Source: Planctomycetota bacterium
Lineage (GTDB): Bacteria > Planctomycetota > SZUA-567 > H5-PLA8
Assembly (NCBI GenBank): GCA_015075375.1
Contig: JABTUM010000001.1
Location: forward strand, 1,483,201 to 1,547,200
Direction of reading: 5' to 3'
Length of the DNA stretch: 64,000 bases
Shown piece by piece: positions 23,224 to 33,179 of the stretch. Under the pieces are notes generated by a model, which saw only the letters and a program-made list of their open reading frames with translations, ran no database searches and had not been told where the DNA came from. Position 1 is the first letter of the stretch, and the number at the start of each line of letters is the position of its first letter. Position numbers and translations under genes: made by a program.

Positions 23224-23904
23224 ATGCCGCGCGCCAAGCCTCGAATCCTCTTCCATGTCGGCGGGCCGGCCTTCCATCCGGTCGCCGAGCAAGCCGCGTG
23301 CATCGCCGCATGGCTGGGGGGCGAGTACGTCTGCGAGGTGGCCGACGGGCGGGCGGCCTTCGAACGGCTCGACGCGTGCGACCTCTTCGTCATCATGGGC
23401 CTCCAATGGACGGGCCAACAGGAAGTGTACGTTCCGCTCACGTCCGACGACCGCGGCGCATTCGAGCGCTACGTGGCTTCGGGCAAGCCGCTGCTGACGC
23501 ATCACGGCGGGGTGGCGAGCTACGACGACTGGCCGCAGTTCGGCGAGCTGCTGGGCTGGACGTGGGTCTGGGGCACGACGGGCCATTCGCCGGTGGCTGA
23601 GCACAAAGTCGACGTGCTGCCCACCGCGCACCCGATCGTCGCCGGCGTGAGCGATTTCGCGCTGGTGGACGAGCTGTACCATTCGGTGAAGGTAACGGAG
23701 GGCATGCACCATTCGGTGCACGCGCAGGCGCATTGGCTGGAACGCACGCTTCCGATGGTCAGCACCGCCGAAGGTGGGCGCGTCGCGGGTGCGGGGCGCG
23801 CGGCGTACCTGGCCAACGGGCACGACATGCGCGCGTTCGAAGCGCCGGCGTTGCGGCAGCTTTGGATCAACGCAGCGCGCTGGCTGCTAGATCTCATACC
23901 TTAA
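23224..23904 (+). CDS. ThuA-like protein (trehalose-utilisation fold)
   Basis: 226 residues. RILFHVGGPAFHPVAEQAACIAAWL and CDLFVIMGLQWTGQQ, with PLLTHHGGVASYDDWPQFGELLGW, are the type 1 glutamine-amidotransferase-like fold of the ThuA family. The nucleophile cysteine of true amidotransferases is absent, as usual. The later HPIVAGVSDFALVDELYHSVKV and YLANGHDMRAFEAPALRQLWINAARWLL complete the domain. ThuA proteins sit in sugar operons, and a role in 3-keto-sugar handling has been suggested. First gene of a four-gene operon; the next gene starts 11 bases after its stop. Confidence 0.88.
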   Translation: MPRAKPRILFHVGGPAFHPVAEQAACIAAWLGGEYVCEVADGRAAFERLDACDLFVIMGLQWTGQQEVYVPLTSDDRGAFERYVASGKPLLTHHGGVASYDDWPQFGELLGWTWVWGTTGHSPVAEHKVDVLPTAHPIVAGVSDFALVDELYHSVKVTEGMHHSVHAQAHWLERTLPMVSTAEGGRVAGAGRAAYLANGHDMRAFEAPALRQLWINAARWLLDLIP

Positions 23905-23914
23905 AGGAGCACGC

Positions 23915-24976
23915 ATGAGCACGGCGACGACTACGCGGACGTACACGGCGGCGGTGATCGGGGTAGGAAAGGTCGGCGGGGGCGGGCCTAAGGGCGGCGG
24001 GCACGCCATCGGCTATCAGCACGCGACCATGCATAAGGCTCATCCGCGCGTGCAGCTTGTGGGCGGCGCGGACATCAACGCCGAGAACCTCAAGGCGTTC
24101 CAGGACAAGTTCGGCGTGCCGCACGGCTTCTCCAACCACAAGACGATGCTTAACGAACTGAAGCCCGACCTAGTCAGCATCGGCACGTACGTCGGCCTTC
24201 ACCGGCGCATGATCGAGGACGCCGCGCGTGCCGGCGTGAAGGGCATCCTGTGCGAGAAGCCTTTCATGAACAGCCCCGCCGATCTGAAAGCCGTCGAGCG
24301 GATCGCCGAAGAGACGGGCGTGAAGATCGTAGTCTGCCACCAGCGCCGGTACCGGCCCGCGTTCGAGCGCGCCCGGCAGCTCTACAACGACGGCACCGTG
24401 GGCAAGCCGTTGCTCTGCACCGCCGGCGTCGGCGGCTGGGACCTCAGCGAATGGGGCAGCCACTGGCTCGACATGTTCCGCTTCTTCCATCTCGATCAGC
24501 CGGTGAAGTGGGTCTTCGGCCAGGCGCGGGTGCGAGAGACGCGCGGCTACGGGCACGCCATGGAGGACCACGCCGTCGCCTACTTCGAGTTCGAGAACGG
24601 GAGCAAGGGTCTGCTCGACGGCGGCCAGGAGATTGACGGCTGGACGCTCACCCTGCTGGGCACCACCGGCGTCATCCGCGTCAAAAACGAGGCCGTGGTC
24701 ACCGTAGAGAACGGGAGCGGGCGCACGGTCGAGGACTTCAGCGCGCATCCGCGCCACAACGCGCTCTGGCACGAGATGCTCGAAGAACTTTTGCTGTGGA
24801 TCGAAGGCGGCCCCGCCACGCGCTGCGGGCATCCGACGATGTTCAAGAGTTCGGAATTGAACCTCGCCGCGTACCTCTCGGCCGTGAAGGGCGACCGGAT
24901 TGACTTGCCGCTCTCGGCGGAGCTTCAGGCGTTCAACGAATGGCCGGTGGAAGCGCTTGCGCGCCGGAAAAACTGA
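23915..24976 (+). CDS. Gfo/Idh/MocA-family NAD(P)-dependent oxidoreductase
   Basis: 353 residues; AAAGGAG precedes the ATG. The N-terminal Rossmann part has AVIGVGKVGGGGPKGGGHAIGYQHA, an extended form of GxGxxG, then VQLVGGADINAENLKAFQ. The ILCEKPFMN box holds the EKP lysine characteristic of the family. The C-terminal sheet domain follows (WGSHWLDMFRFFHLDQPVKWVFGQARVRETRGYGHAMEDHAVAYFEFENG), with the catalytic His in GSHWLDM. These enzymes oxidise or epimerise sugars through keto intermediates. With the ThuA and TIM-barrel neighbours a 3-keto-glycoside pathway is a fair guess. Confidence 0.9.
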   Translation: MSTATTTRTYTAAVIGVGKVGGGGPKGGGHAIGYQHATMHKAHPRVQLVGGADINAENLKAFQDKFGVPHGFSNHKTMLNELKPDLVSIGTYVGLHRRMIEDAARAGVKGILCEKPFMNSPADLKAVERIAEETGVKIVVCHQRRYRPAFERARQLYNDGTVGKPLLCTAGVGGWDLSEWGSHWLDMFRFFHLDQPVKWVFGQARVRETRGYGHAMEDHAVAYFEFENGSKGLLDGGQEIDGWTLTLLGTTGVIRVKNEAVVTVENGSGRTVEDFSAHPRHNALWHEMLEELLLWIEGGPATRCGHPTMFKSSELNLAAYLSAVKGDRIDLPLSAELQAFNEWPVEALARRKN

Positions 24977-25006
24977 ATCGAACCCCACTTTTAAAGGAGG
25001 TGGACC

Positions 25007-25831
25007 ATGGGCAATCTCTCGATCGGGATCAACCTGGAGTTCGTGCGGCACGCGGACAAGAACTTCGAATGGGGCGTGGAGACGGCCGCGCGGTTGGGCT
25101 ACGCGTACGTGGAGCCGATGGTCCACTGGGGGCGCGAGTTGCTCAGCGAGGCCGGCTACTTCCACAGCGTCTCGATGCTCGACGACCCTTACCGCCTCAA
25201 GCGCGCCTGCGAGAAGGCCGGCGTGAAGCTCAGCGGCCTCTCGACCCACACGCCGCTGTGCAAGCCGGAGATCAGCGTCGAGTACCTCAAGCAGGCAATC
25301 CGCTTCGCGGCCGAAGCCGGCGCCCCCGTGGTCAACACCGACGAAGGCCCCAAGCCCGCCTGGACCACCGTCGAGGAAGACCACACTCTGATGAAGTACA
25401 CACTGCGCGAAGCGGCGAACCTCGCCGAGCCGCGCGAGGTTCTGATCGGGCTGGAGCCGCACCAGCAGTACAGCATGCACCCCGACGGGCTCGACCGCAT
25501 CCATAAGCTCGTGGATTCCCCGGCCATCGGGATCAACTTCGACACGGGTAACAGCTACCTCTGCGGGCACGACCCGTACGCCTGGCTGGAACGCGTCGCC
25601 GGGCGGCTCGTGCATCTCCACGCGAAGGACATCTCCGACCAACAGTCTTTTAGCGAGCGCGGCAAGGTGACCGGCACGCCCGTAGGCTGCGCGTGCGGCG
25701 AGGGCGTCATTGACTGGAAACGCGTGATCGCGATTTGCCGCAAGGCGCCGCGAGAGATCGTGCTGAGCGTCGAGTGCGGCACGGTGGATCAGGCCGAACG
25801 CAGCATCAAGCACCTGAAGGCGCTGCTCTAA
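25007..25831 (+). CDS. Sugar phosphate isomerase/epimerase (TIM barrel)
   Basis: 274 residues; AAAGGAGGTGG lies before the ATG. The pattern is the xylose-isomerase-like AP-endonuclease-2 fold: WGVETAARLGYAYVEPMVHWG, AGVKLSGLSTHTPL, AAEAGAPVVNTDEG, IGLEPHQQY with the metal-binding Glu, INFDTGNSYLCGHDP with Asp, LVHLHAKDIS with His, and ILSVECGTVDQAERSIKHL with the last Glu. All four metal-ligand positions are present. It probably acts on the same sugar as the preceding oxidoreductase. The stop is two bases before the next start. Confidence 0.9.
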   Translation: MGNLSIGINLEFVRHADKNFEWGVETAARLGYAYVEPMVHWGRELLSEAGYFHSVSMLDDPYRLKRACEKAGVKLSGLSTHTPLCKPEISVEYLKQAIRFAAEAGAPVVNTDEGPKPAWTTVEEDHTLMKYTLREAANLAEPREVLIGLEPHQQYSMHPDGLDRIHKLVDSPAIGINFDTGNSYLCGHDPYAWLERVAGRLVHLHAKDISDQQSFSERGKVTGTPVGCACGEGVIDWKRVIAICRKAPREIVLSVECGTVDQAERSIKHLKALL

Positions 25832-25833
25832 GT

Positions 25834-26709
25834 ATGTCTGAACGCGGCGCCACTAAGTGGACGCACGAAAGCGGCCGGTCGCTGGCACTAGAAGTCGGCG
25901 GCCGGACGCTCTTCGAACACCGTTTCGACACCGCGCGGTGCAAACCGCACTTGCATCCTTGGTACACCCCCGGCGGGACGTTGCTCACCTGCCTCGAGCC
26001 CTGGGACCATGTCTGGCACAGGGGCTTGTGGTTCAGTTGGAAATACCTCGACGGCGTGAACTATTGGGAAGAGCGCGAGCCCAAGACCGACCCCGAAGGC
26101 GAAACGGTCTTCGAAGGCCCTGAGCGCCTGGACCTCTCTCCCTGCCGCGCGACGCTGAGCACCGCGCTCTCGTACCGCGATCCGCAAGGCCGCACGGTTT
26201 TACGCGAAGAGCGCCAGATCGTCCTCCACGCGCCAGAGGAGCCCGATGCGCTGCGCTTGGATTGGCACATGACCTGGACGGCCCCGAAGGACGTGAAGCT
26301 TGACCGCACGCCGCCCGTCGAGCCCACGAGTTGGGGCGGCTACGCGGGACTTTCGTGGCGCGCCGCGCGCAGCCTCGGCAAGTTTCAGGCGCTCAATAGC
26401 GAAAGCCAGAAGGACGCCGAGACGCACCACGCCCGTGCGCGCTGGACCGCACTGTGGGGGCTCTCTGACGGGCTGCCGCTTCGGCATGCCGGCGTCGCCT
26501 TCTTTGACCATCCGCACAATCCCCGCTATCCGACCCCGTGGTACGTGCTGTTGCAGCCGGGATTTGGGTACCTCAACCCCGCTTTCCTTATGGAAGCTCC
26601 TCACACCGTGCAGGCGGGCGCGTCGTTCACCCTGCGGTACCGCGTGCTCTGCTTCGACGGACCGGGCGAGTACGAGCGTCTGGAGCGCGAAGCGCGACTT
26701 TTCGCCTGA
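25834..26709 (+). CDS. DUF6807 (PmoA-type) family protein
   Basis: 291 residues. LEVGGRTLFEHRFDTARCKPHLHPWYTPGGTLLT, then DHVWHRGLWFSWKYLDGVNYWEE, is the signature of this family, which is found beside ThuA and oxidoreductase genes in Planctomycetota and related groups. The His/Trp-rich motif suggests a carbohydrate-binding or metal site. There is a later WGGYAGLSWRAARSLGKFQALNS and FFDHPHNPRYPTPWYVL. The biochemical role is unknown. No signal peptide. Last gene of the sugar operon, overlapping none. Confidence 0.82.
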   Translation: MSERGATKWTHESGRSLALEVGGRTLFEHRFDTARCKPHLHPWYTPGGTLLTCLEPWDHVWHRGLWFSWKYLDGVNYWEEREPKTDPEGETVFEGPERLDLSPCRATLSTALSYRDPQGRTVLREERQIVLHAPEEPDALRLDWHMTWTAPKDVKLDRTPPVEPTSWGGYAGLSWRAARSLGKFQALNSESQKDAETHHARARWTALWGLSDGLPLRHAGVAFFDHPHNPRYPTPWYVLLQPGFGYLNPAFLMEAPHTVQAGASFTLRYRVLCFDGPGEYERLEREARLFA

Positions 26710-27180
26710 CCGAGCACAATTTCAGGCACAACCAAAGCGCCGCTCCGTCCCCATCTATGCCGACCAGGATCTCACCCTCGTCTGCGCGCGCCTGGGCGTG
26801 ATCCTGCGCCATACCGCCGTGTGCGACGCCGCTGCCAAAAGGTAGATCGAGCACTTATACGCTGAGCCTCCGAATATGCGGAGTAGTGAGTATCATCAAC
26901 AATGCAATTCTAGGTGTATGTGCCTCTGCAGAGGACTGATCTCTCCACATAATACAGCGATTTTCCATTCCGGATTCTAACTGTCCTTTCCCACACTTTG
27001 TTCGTGTTTTCCGGCCATTCCTTACCGAATTTCTATCGCAGTTCGCCTTTCGCCTTCCTGCCCTAATTCGGTAATCCGTAGCCCCGACCTCGCCGCCTTG
27101 ACCCGCACCTTCGTGCCCAGACATTTTTTCGTATAGACGTTATGCTCGTGCGCATCGATGCCTCGAGGCGCAGGATAATT
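26710..27180. other. Intergenic stretch after the sugar operon
   Basis: About 470 bases with no supported gene. The first part could still be eroded coding DNA, since a basic reading frame continues past the DUF6807 stop in another frame. The middle (26850-27000) is AT-rich. No terminator with a clear U-tract was found. Confidence 0.3.
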
Positions 27181-27432
27181 TTGGAGCGGTGCTACCGTTC
27201 CAAGGACGAGCTTATTCGCCTGCATAGCGGCCTGAAGCTAACGGCGTGTCCGGCCTGCAAGGCAACAGGCACCCTCAACCTGCGCGGCTGCCTCTACGGC
27301 TAGGGTGAGCACGACGAGCAATCCAAGTCCCGGCGCGGGCGGCGGGTCTTCTGCAACTACCGCAAGGCGATCTTTACGGGCGAGCAGAAGCGGATTTTGG
27401 AGCGGTTGATTCGGGCGGCGTCGAAGGCGTAA
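27181..27432 (+). pseudogene. Zinc-finger ORF of a transposable element, interrupted
   Basis: One frame reads LHSGLKLTACPACKATGTLNLRGCLYG, a TAG at 27301-27303, then GEHDEQSKSRRGRRVFCNYRKAIFTGEQKRILERLI and a TAA. The CxxC knuckle, the GTLNLRGxLYG box and the RGRRVFCN box match a small gene often found next to IS transposases in Planctomycetota and Verrucomicrobia genomes, where a CxxxR ending is usual. The stop and the shortened end show it is dead. Confidence 0.5.
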
Positions 27433-27773
27433 GCGAAGAAGGTGGTGAGAGGGGTGTAGAGTTAAGGGCGATCGACTGGCCGAAATGTGGAGCGGTGCCT
27501 TGTCGCGGCACGGACGGCCGATCCTAGCGCATAAAGATCAGCCCAAGGTCTCGGCACATCGAATCCATTACAGCGGCGAACGCCATTTACAAGCACAAGG
27601 ATGTGCGCACACAAAGGCGGAAGAAGGGCAGGCGGCTGCGGACTTAAGCTGGACAACCGAATCTTGACCCAAGACTGGGTTGGCTCGAACGCACTCTTTC
27701 TCTAGAATTCCTGCGCCATTTATCGGCTTGGGCCGCAGGCCAAGCCAAAATCGAGCTCCATGGAGCCTAACCC
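27433..27773. other. Intergenic stretch
   Basis: About 340 bases. A short plus-strand reading (NAIYKHKDVRTQRRKKGRRLR) looks like the end of some degraded gene, but I cannot name it. Nothing else is seen. Confidence 0.3.
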
Positions 27774-29546
27774 ATGCTGCGGTCGCGAACGCATACTTCA
27801 AGAGTTTCGGGCCTCATGTACATGCTCGCGGCGGTCACATCCGCGGCGCACGCGGCCAATCCTTCGCCGCCGTTCCCCTTCAGCGATTATGCCCAGTCCG
27901 TCTTACTGGAAAGCGACTTTCCCACCGGCTTTAAGCGCAGCCGGGGAGGCAGCGCTTCGAATAACCAGCTTGGACTCGGATTCCAGTTGGACGCCTCTAC
28001 TTCCATTGGCTTGGATGCGCGCTACGAGCCGATCGAGAAGAACGGCGCCTTCGCGGCATCCGAGACCAAAAGCTTTGCGGCGGCCTACCCGAATTCGTAC
28101 ATCAATCTCGGCGTCGGCGACGCATCCTATGCTTGGCACAACGGGGACAGCGAGAAGCCGGGCCACATAGCTACGGCGACGGCCAAAATTTACGACGGCT
28201 CCTACAAGATCGAGGTCGTCGTGCGCGGCTACTTGAAGTCCCAGCCTCAGGAGCGCATCGACCTCGCGATCCGCTTGGTCAAGCTTGCGCATCAGCGCCT
28301 TAAAGGCTATCCGCGCCTCGCCGACACGCTGGAATACCGGTACTTCACCGGCACCATGCAACCCCTGCGCCCGCCCTCCGTTTGGCAGAAAGATATCGAG
28401 CGCTGGGTCACCGATCTCAGGCAGACGGCACGCGCGTTCCCCGGCGTCCATAATCACCTGGAGATTCCGGGCGAGATGAAGCGCTCGCTGGGCCTGCCCG
28501 ATTTTGTCGGACCGACGCTCGCCCGGCACATCGGACTGGGCGGCTTGCCCATGGACGAGGCCGCGGCAAACTCGAACCCTTATTCCATCGTGACGAAGGA
28601 GACGATGCCCGCGCTCAAGGCCGCGATCGAAAAGCTTCCCGGAAACAGCGAGCCGGCCGCGGTGCTCAAGGCCGCCCTCGACGTCAGTGGGGGGAGCTAC
28701 CCGCTAGCCGTTCTGACCGCGCACAACCTGCTCAAGTCCATCACGTTTGAAGGGCGCACCGTCATCGAGGTCGCAAACAAAAACTTTGAGACCCGAGCCT
28801 ACCCGATTCATTTCCGGAAGGCCCGCGAGACCTTGGGCGAGTATAAGAATCTCGTTTCGCGTCTCGCCAGCCTGCGTACCGATCCCATCGCCCAGCCTGA
28901 TAAGATGGGTCCGTGGTACCACCTCTTCGCCGTCCTGACCGCCGCGGCGGTGGGTGAGCCCGGCGACGGCACTACGGCTGCCAACATGGAACACGCCGCC
29001 AAGAAGGCCGGAGTGTTTCTCGGCGAAGCCGGCCCCAACTACGAGAAAGAAACCATCGATAAAGCTTTCGGCTTAGCCGCCGATGCTCCCGATCTCGCCG
29101 CGCTCTCCCGCAACAAGAACGCAACCCATGCGAAGTGGAAATACGTCTACCTCGTGCCGTATGGCTGGACCGTCCGCGAGGATCCCAAGACGGGCGACCT
29201 CGAAATGATCGGCCCCGCGCCTACTGGACTCCCGCAAGGCGTAAGACTGAACTTCTTTATGCACGATCGAAACCTAACCACTGCCGAGGTGCTGAGCAAG
29301 ACACTCGAAATGATCAAGCAAGAAGCGCCGGGGCTGAGCCAGGGGGCGCCGCGCGACTGCAAGATTGGGGGCTTGCCCGGCAAGTTGATCCCTTTGGAAG
29401 GGGAGCAGGCATCCGGCTACGTGGCTCACACCAGCCGCGGTCAGGACGGCATGGTCGTCATGCTCGTCGGCCCCAGGGAAGCCGACGCCCAGTTCAGGCA
29501 TGCGAACGCCATCGCGAAGTTGATAGAGTTTCACTGGCTAAAGTGA
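27774..29546 (+). CDS. Large secreted protein of unknown function
   Basis: 590 residues from the ATG at 27774, or 576 from an ATG at 27816. The N-terminus has a hydrophobic signal (GLMYMLAAVTSAAHA) with an AHA cleavage site. The next 150 residues are beta-rich (SYINLGVGDASYAWHNG). The middle is helical. The last 140 (KWKYVYLVPYGWTVREDPKTGDLEMIGP to ANAIAKLIEFHW) look like a PsbP/DcrB-type fold, with the usual opening Pro-x-Gly-Trp and closing helix. I know no family for the whole protein. It stands alone between the zinc-finger pseudogene and the DUF2264 gene. Confidence 0.7.
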   Translation: MLRSRTHTSRVSGLMYMLAAVTSAAHAANPSPPFPFSDYAQSVLLESDFPTGFKRSRGGSASNNQLGLGFQLDASTSIGLDARYEPIEKNGAFAASETKSFAAAYPNSYINLGVGDASYAWHNGDSEKPGHIATATAKIYDGSYKIEVVVRGYLKSQPQERIDLAIRLVKLAHQRLKGYPRLADTLEYRYFTGTMQPLRPPSVWQKDIERWVTDLRQTARAFPGVHNHLEIPGEMKRSLGLPDFVGPTLARHIGLGGLPMDEAAANSNPYSIVTKETMPALKAAIEKLPGNSEPAAVLKAALDVSGGSYPLAVLTAHNLLKSITFEGRTVIEVANKNFETRAYPIHFRKARETLGEYKNLVSRLASLRTDPIAQPDKMGPWYHLFAVLTAAAVGEPGDGTTAANMEHAAKKAGVFLGEAGPNYEKETIDKAFGLAADAPDLAALSRNKNATHAKWKYVYLVPYGWTVREDPKTGDLEMIGPAPTGLPQGVRLNFFMHDRNLTTAEVLSKTLEMIKQEAPGLSQGAPRDCKIGGLPGKLIPLEGEQASGYVAHTSRGQDGMVVMLVGPREADAQFRHANAIAKLIEFHWLK

Positions 29547-29833
29547 GGAGAAAAGCAAATAGGCGATCTTTTGCACGTTTCCATAGAGAATGGGGTGATA
29601 TGGACGCCCCTTCAATCCCGCCCAACGACCAACCCGCCTAGCCCATCTCGTTTCACTACCCACGCACTCGCCCTCACCGGCAGTTCTGTCCCCCGCCCCT
29701 TGCACATTTCCAAGAACACGCCCACGAAGCCCCTCCAAGAGCGCCGTTGCAGCGTCTAGGTCGCGAGAAAACCGAACCGCGCCGCCGTATTTCGGTATAC
29801 TGAGGGCCTTAATTCCACTGGGAGTTTCACGGT

Positions 29834-31732
29834 ATGCCACGCCCCATCGACCTCGATTTCCCCACGTTCGCCCGAAACTACTTCGCCCGTCTCTGTCACG
29901 GCTACGAACGCGCACTCGACGACACCCGTGTGCGTGTCTGGCTCTACGGGCACAAGAACCCCTCCGACCACGGCGGCGCTTGGGACGCTTCCACTCGTTT
30001 CTTTCCCGCACTGGCCGCCTGGCTGGCTGACCCGACGCGCCCGCGTGCGCTCGCTTGGCGCGGACATACCGTCCAACTCGACGAACTCGCCCACTCGATC
30101 CTTCTCCGCGCTTTCGATCCCGATGCACCTGGCTACTGGGGGCGCGAGGAATACCCGCGGCGGGAGCAGCGGACGGTTGAATCGAGCATGCTCGCGTACG
30201 GCGCATGGCTGCTCCGCGACACGTTTCTGCATGAACTCCCCGAACGCGCGCGCGAATGCTTCCGCGACTGGCTCGAATACTTCGGCTCCGGGGATCTCGT
30301 CCGCGGAAACTGGAATCTCTTCTGGATCGTCAACCATGCCGCGCGTAAGGCCTTGGGTTGGCCTTATAGCCAAAACATCATCGACGAAGCGTGGGCGCGC
30401 ATCGAATCCCTCGACCGCGGCGACGGCTGGATGACCGACGGGCCCGAAGCCTACTTCGACGACTACAACTGGTGGGTCTTCGGCACGCACGAACAGTTCT
30501 GGATGCAGTTGGACGGCGCGTCCGATCCCGAACGTGTCCACCGCATCCGCGCACGCATTCGTCGAAGGCTCGAAGATTTTCCCAGTTTCTTCGGCGCCGA
30601 CGGTTCCTACAGCGAGTACGGGCGCAGCCTCTCTTATAAATTCGGCCGATTGGGCTGCGCGATTCACGCTCTGCGCGAAGACGATTGGCCTCACGAGACC
30701 GGCATGCTCCAACGGATCGTTCGCAGGCACTTGGCCTACTACGACGATCAGGGTGCCGTGGACCGCCGCTTCGACACCGTGCGCCAGGAACTCTCCGAGT
30801 TCGGGCATCCCGCCGTCCGCGACGGCTACATCAACACCGGACATCCCTATTGGTGCATGCACGCCTTCGCCGCGCTCTGGCAGATTCCAGAGCGACATCC
30901 GTTCTGGATCTGCCCCGAGGAACCGATTCCCGTCGAGCGTGCTGACTTTCGCCGCGTCGTTGTCCCAGCCGGCTGGATCGTGGATGGCGTCCGCCAAGGC
31001 GGGCACATCCTCCGCTACAGCCTGGGCACCCAGCACGGGCGCGGCGAATACGCCGCCAAGTACGGCAAGTTCCTCTACGGCTCGCATTTCCCGGTGGATT
31101 TCGGCAGCGTCGAAGGCGACTTCGGACCCGATTCCGCCCTCTGCCTCACCGACGGCGACCATTGGGTGCACCCGGGCTGCTACGATGACTTCTGCACCGC
31201 AGCCGACTACCTCCGCGCGCGCTACACGCTCCAGGTCGGAATTCACGCCATTTCCTGCGAAACAATTCTGATCCCGCGAGGCGAACGGTGCCTGCGCCTG
31301 CATCGCCTTGCCGTACCACGCGGTGCGGCGCACCTGTTAGCCGTTGAAGGCGGCGCGGCCCTCGGCTACGCGCCGGGGCAGGCGCCTGCCAAGCGCGTGG
31401 ACCGCAAGGCCCTCCTCAGCCTCGCCCGCTGCGGCGCGCGTGCATCGCTCATTCAAGGACTCCAAGGCTACGCCCGCGCCGTCCGCGCCCAAGGCTTCCG
31501 CGGCAATGAACAACTTAACGGCGTCTGGGACCGCGCCATCACACCTGCCCTCGAAGCGCGCCTTCCCGCCGGAAAAGCCACGCGCCTTGTTTGCCTTACT
31601 TGGGCCGCCGCCACCCTACCCGATCAGTTCCTTGCGCCAAAAGTGAAGACGAAATGGTCTGCGAAAGGCGACGTGACCGTGACCTGGGACGGCCAAACCC
31701 TGAAATGTGCTCCGCTCCCCATACGCGATTAA
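29834..31732 (+). CDS. DUF2264 domain protein (putative carbohydrate-active)
   Basis: 632 residues; GGGAG lies 9 bases before the ATG. FFPALAAWLADPTRP opens an alpha/alpha-toroid. Then come YLEYFGSGDLVRGNWNLFWIVNHAARKALGWPY-like and ESLDRGDGWMTDGPEAYFDDYNWWVFGTHEQFW, the hallmark of DUF2264 proteins, and GADGSYSEYGRSLSYKFGRLGC. The C-terminal 200 residues are beta-rich (HILRYSLGTQHGRGEYAAKYGKFLYGSHFPVDFG). Relatives lie in polysaccharide or sugar loci and resemble heparinase-like or unsaturated glucuronyl hydrolases. Catalytic residues are not assigned. No signal peptide, so it probably works on imported oligosaccharide and may serve the upstream sugar operon. Confidence 0.85.
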   Translation: MPRPIDLDFPTFARNYFARLCHGYERALDDTRVRVWLYGHKNPSDHGGAWDASTRFFPALAAWLADPTRPRALAWRGHTVQLDELAHSILLRAFDPDAPGYWGREEYPRREQRTVESSMLAYGAWLLRDTFLHELPERARECFRDWLEYFGSGDLVRGNWNLFWIVNHAARKALGWPYSQNIIDEAWARIESLDRGDGWMTDGPEAYFDDYNWWVFGTHEQFWMQLDGASDPERVHRIRARIRRRLEDFPSFFGADGSYSEYGRSLSYKFGRLGCAIHALREDDWPHETGMLQRIVRRHLAYYDDQGAVDRRFDTVRQELSEFGHPAVRDGYINTGHPYWCMHAFAALWQIPERHPFWICPEEPIPVERADFRRVVVPAGWIVDGVRQGGHILRYSLGTQHGRGEYAAKYGKFLYGSHFPVDFGSVEGDFGPDSALCLTDGDHWVHPGCYDDFCTAADYLRARYTLQVGIHAISCETILIPRGERCLRLHRLAVPRGAAHLLAVEGGAALGYAPGQAPAKRVDRKALLSLARCGARASLIQGLQGYARAVRAQGFRGNEQLNGVWDRAITPALEARLPAGKATRLVCLTWAAATLPDQFLAPKVKTKWSAKGDVTVTWDGQTLKCAPLPIRD

Positions 31733-31839
31733 GGGTCAGCCACGACCTGACGCCAAATGCCCCGCATATCTTACAATTTGCTTCTTGGTGGCGAGCGACG
31801 ATGTTCACCTTGGAGTGTCTTGGTTTAGCGTGAAAGGGA

Positions 31840-32882
31840 CAACTACCGGCTAGGTTAAGGAACCTGACGAAGGGTGTAGCCATTTCGGATAAGAGCAGGC
31901 TGGGCGTGCGCCGTGCGTCCTTAGGCGACCTGTCTGAAGCCTCGCATGTGTTTGATCCCGAACCCCTGAAGGCGTTCTTCAAAGAACTCTCGTAGGAAGC
32001 CTGCGCCAGGAACGCCGTTCCCCGTCCCGCGGGCGAGCCGGAAGTGCTTGAGCTTCCAGGCGCCGACGGAACGTCGCTGGACGCGCTTTAAAAAGTGTTC
32101 TGGGCGCACTGGGTGGGCGAGCACGACAAGGCAGTGAAAGTTCATCTGCAGTTCGATCCTTTGCGCAGCGTCCACGTGGCCTCCGCATTAACGGACGGCA
32201 GCGGCGACGAGCGCGTCGTACTGAAAGAGCAGTTGCAACCCGGGAATCTGTACAGCGTCTATTGCGGCTACCTGGATTATGGCCTCAATCAAAGCATCCT
32301 GGACGCGCAGAGTTCCTTTCTGGCGTGCTTGCGCGGAAATTGCGCCCGTGAAGTCGTCGAGGCGCGCGCGCTTGCACCGGCCGCGCGCGCGACCGGTGTC
32401 GTTTCCAACCAGGTAGTAGGGATCGGCGACGAAAGGAGCAGCACGCACATCCAGAAACCTTTGCGCTTAGTCCAAGTGCACGTCGTCAACGCTAAACAAA
32501 ATGGACTGAAGCCGCGCAGACCGCGCGTCAGCCGGAAAGTTATATCGGTGCGTGTGCAGGCTTCCGAATTCGAAGTATAACTGCTCACGGACCGCATAGA
32601 CATTCTGTCGGAGAGCCTGGCGTTGCATTACAAGTATCTCTGGCAGATAGAGATCAATTTCAGCTGGCTGAAATGCACGCTCGGCTGCCGCCATCTGTTG
32701 GCTAAATCAAAGAACGGCATTCAGATTCAAATGTAAGCGGCGCTCTTCGCCAGTCTACTGGTAGTGCTGATGACCGGCCCCAAACCGATCAAAGCATCGC
32801 TGTTTACTTGAACATGCACTGTCAGGGCTGGGCCGATCTGAATGAGGTCTCGGCGCACCTGAAGCAACCAAAAAAGCGGTGA
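31840..32882 (+). pseudogene. IS4-family transposase remnant
   Basis: One frame carries LGDLSEASHVFDPEPLKAFFKEL, VFWAHWVGEHDKAVKVHLQFD, SSTHIQKPLRLVQVHV and RIDILSESLALHYKYLWQIEINFSWLKCTLGCRHLLAKSKNGIQIQM, broken by stops at 31993, 32089, 32578 and near 32734. The last box, with the YxxRWxIExFFxxLK Glu motif, is characteristic of IS4. The end GWADLNEVSAHLKQPKKR is shifted one base out of frame. The N-terminal domain is missing. Clearly an old, dead copy. Confidence 0.85.
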
Positions 32883-33179
32883 GTAGTTGGGACGCTCTCA
32901 CGTTCCCTTGCGGAACGCCGCACCCCCGCACGCCCAAACCCCAACCTCTTCCCACGCCCCATGCACACCGCCGAACTTCCAAGCGACCGCATAGCCACGC
33001 CTTCCTGCACCAGAATGAACTCTGCACTTTTCGCGCCGAACACGATTGGGGTCGTCCCAAAAAGTCACTTTAACTGTAGTGCTTCTACTCTTCACTAAGA
33101 CCATAGCAGGCGATATTAAGTGGCCAGAACATCCTTCGCCCTTCGTACCTCCCCCATTTTCATCGAACGGACATTTATA

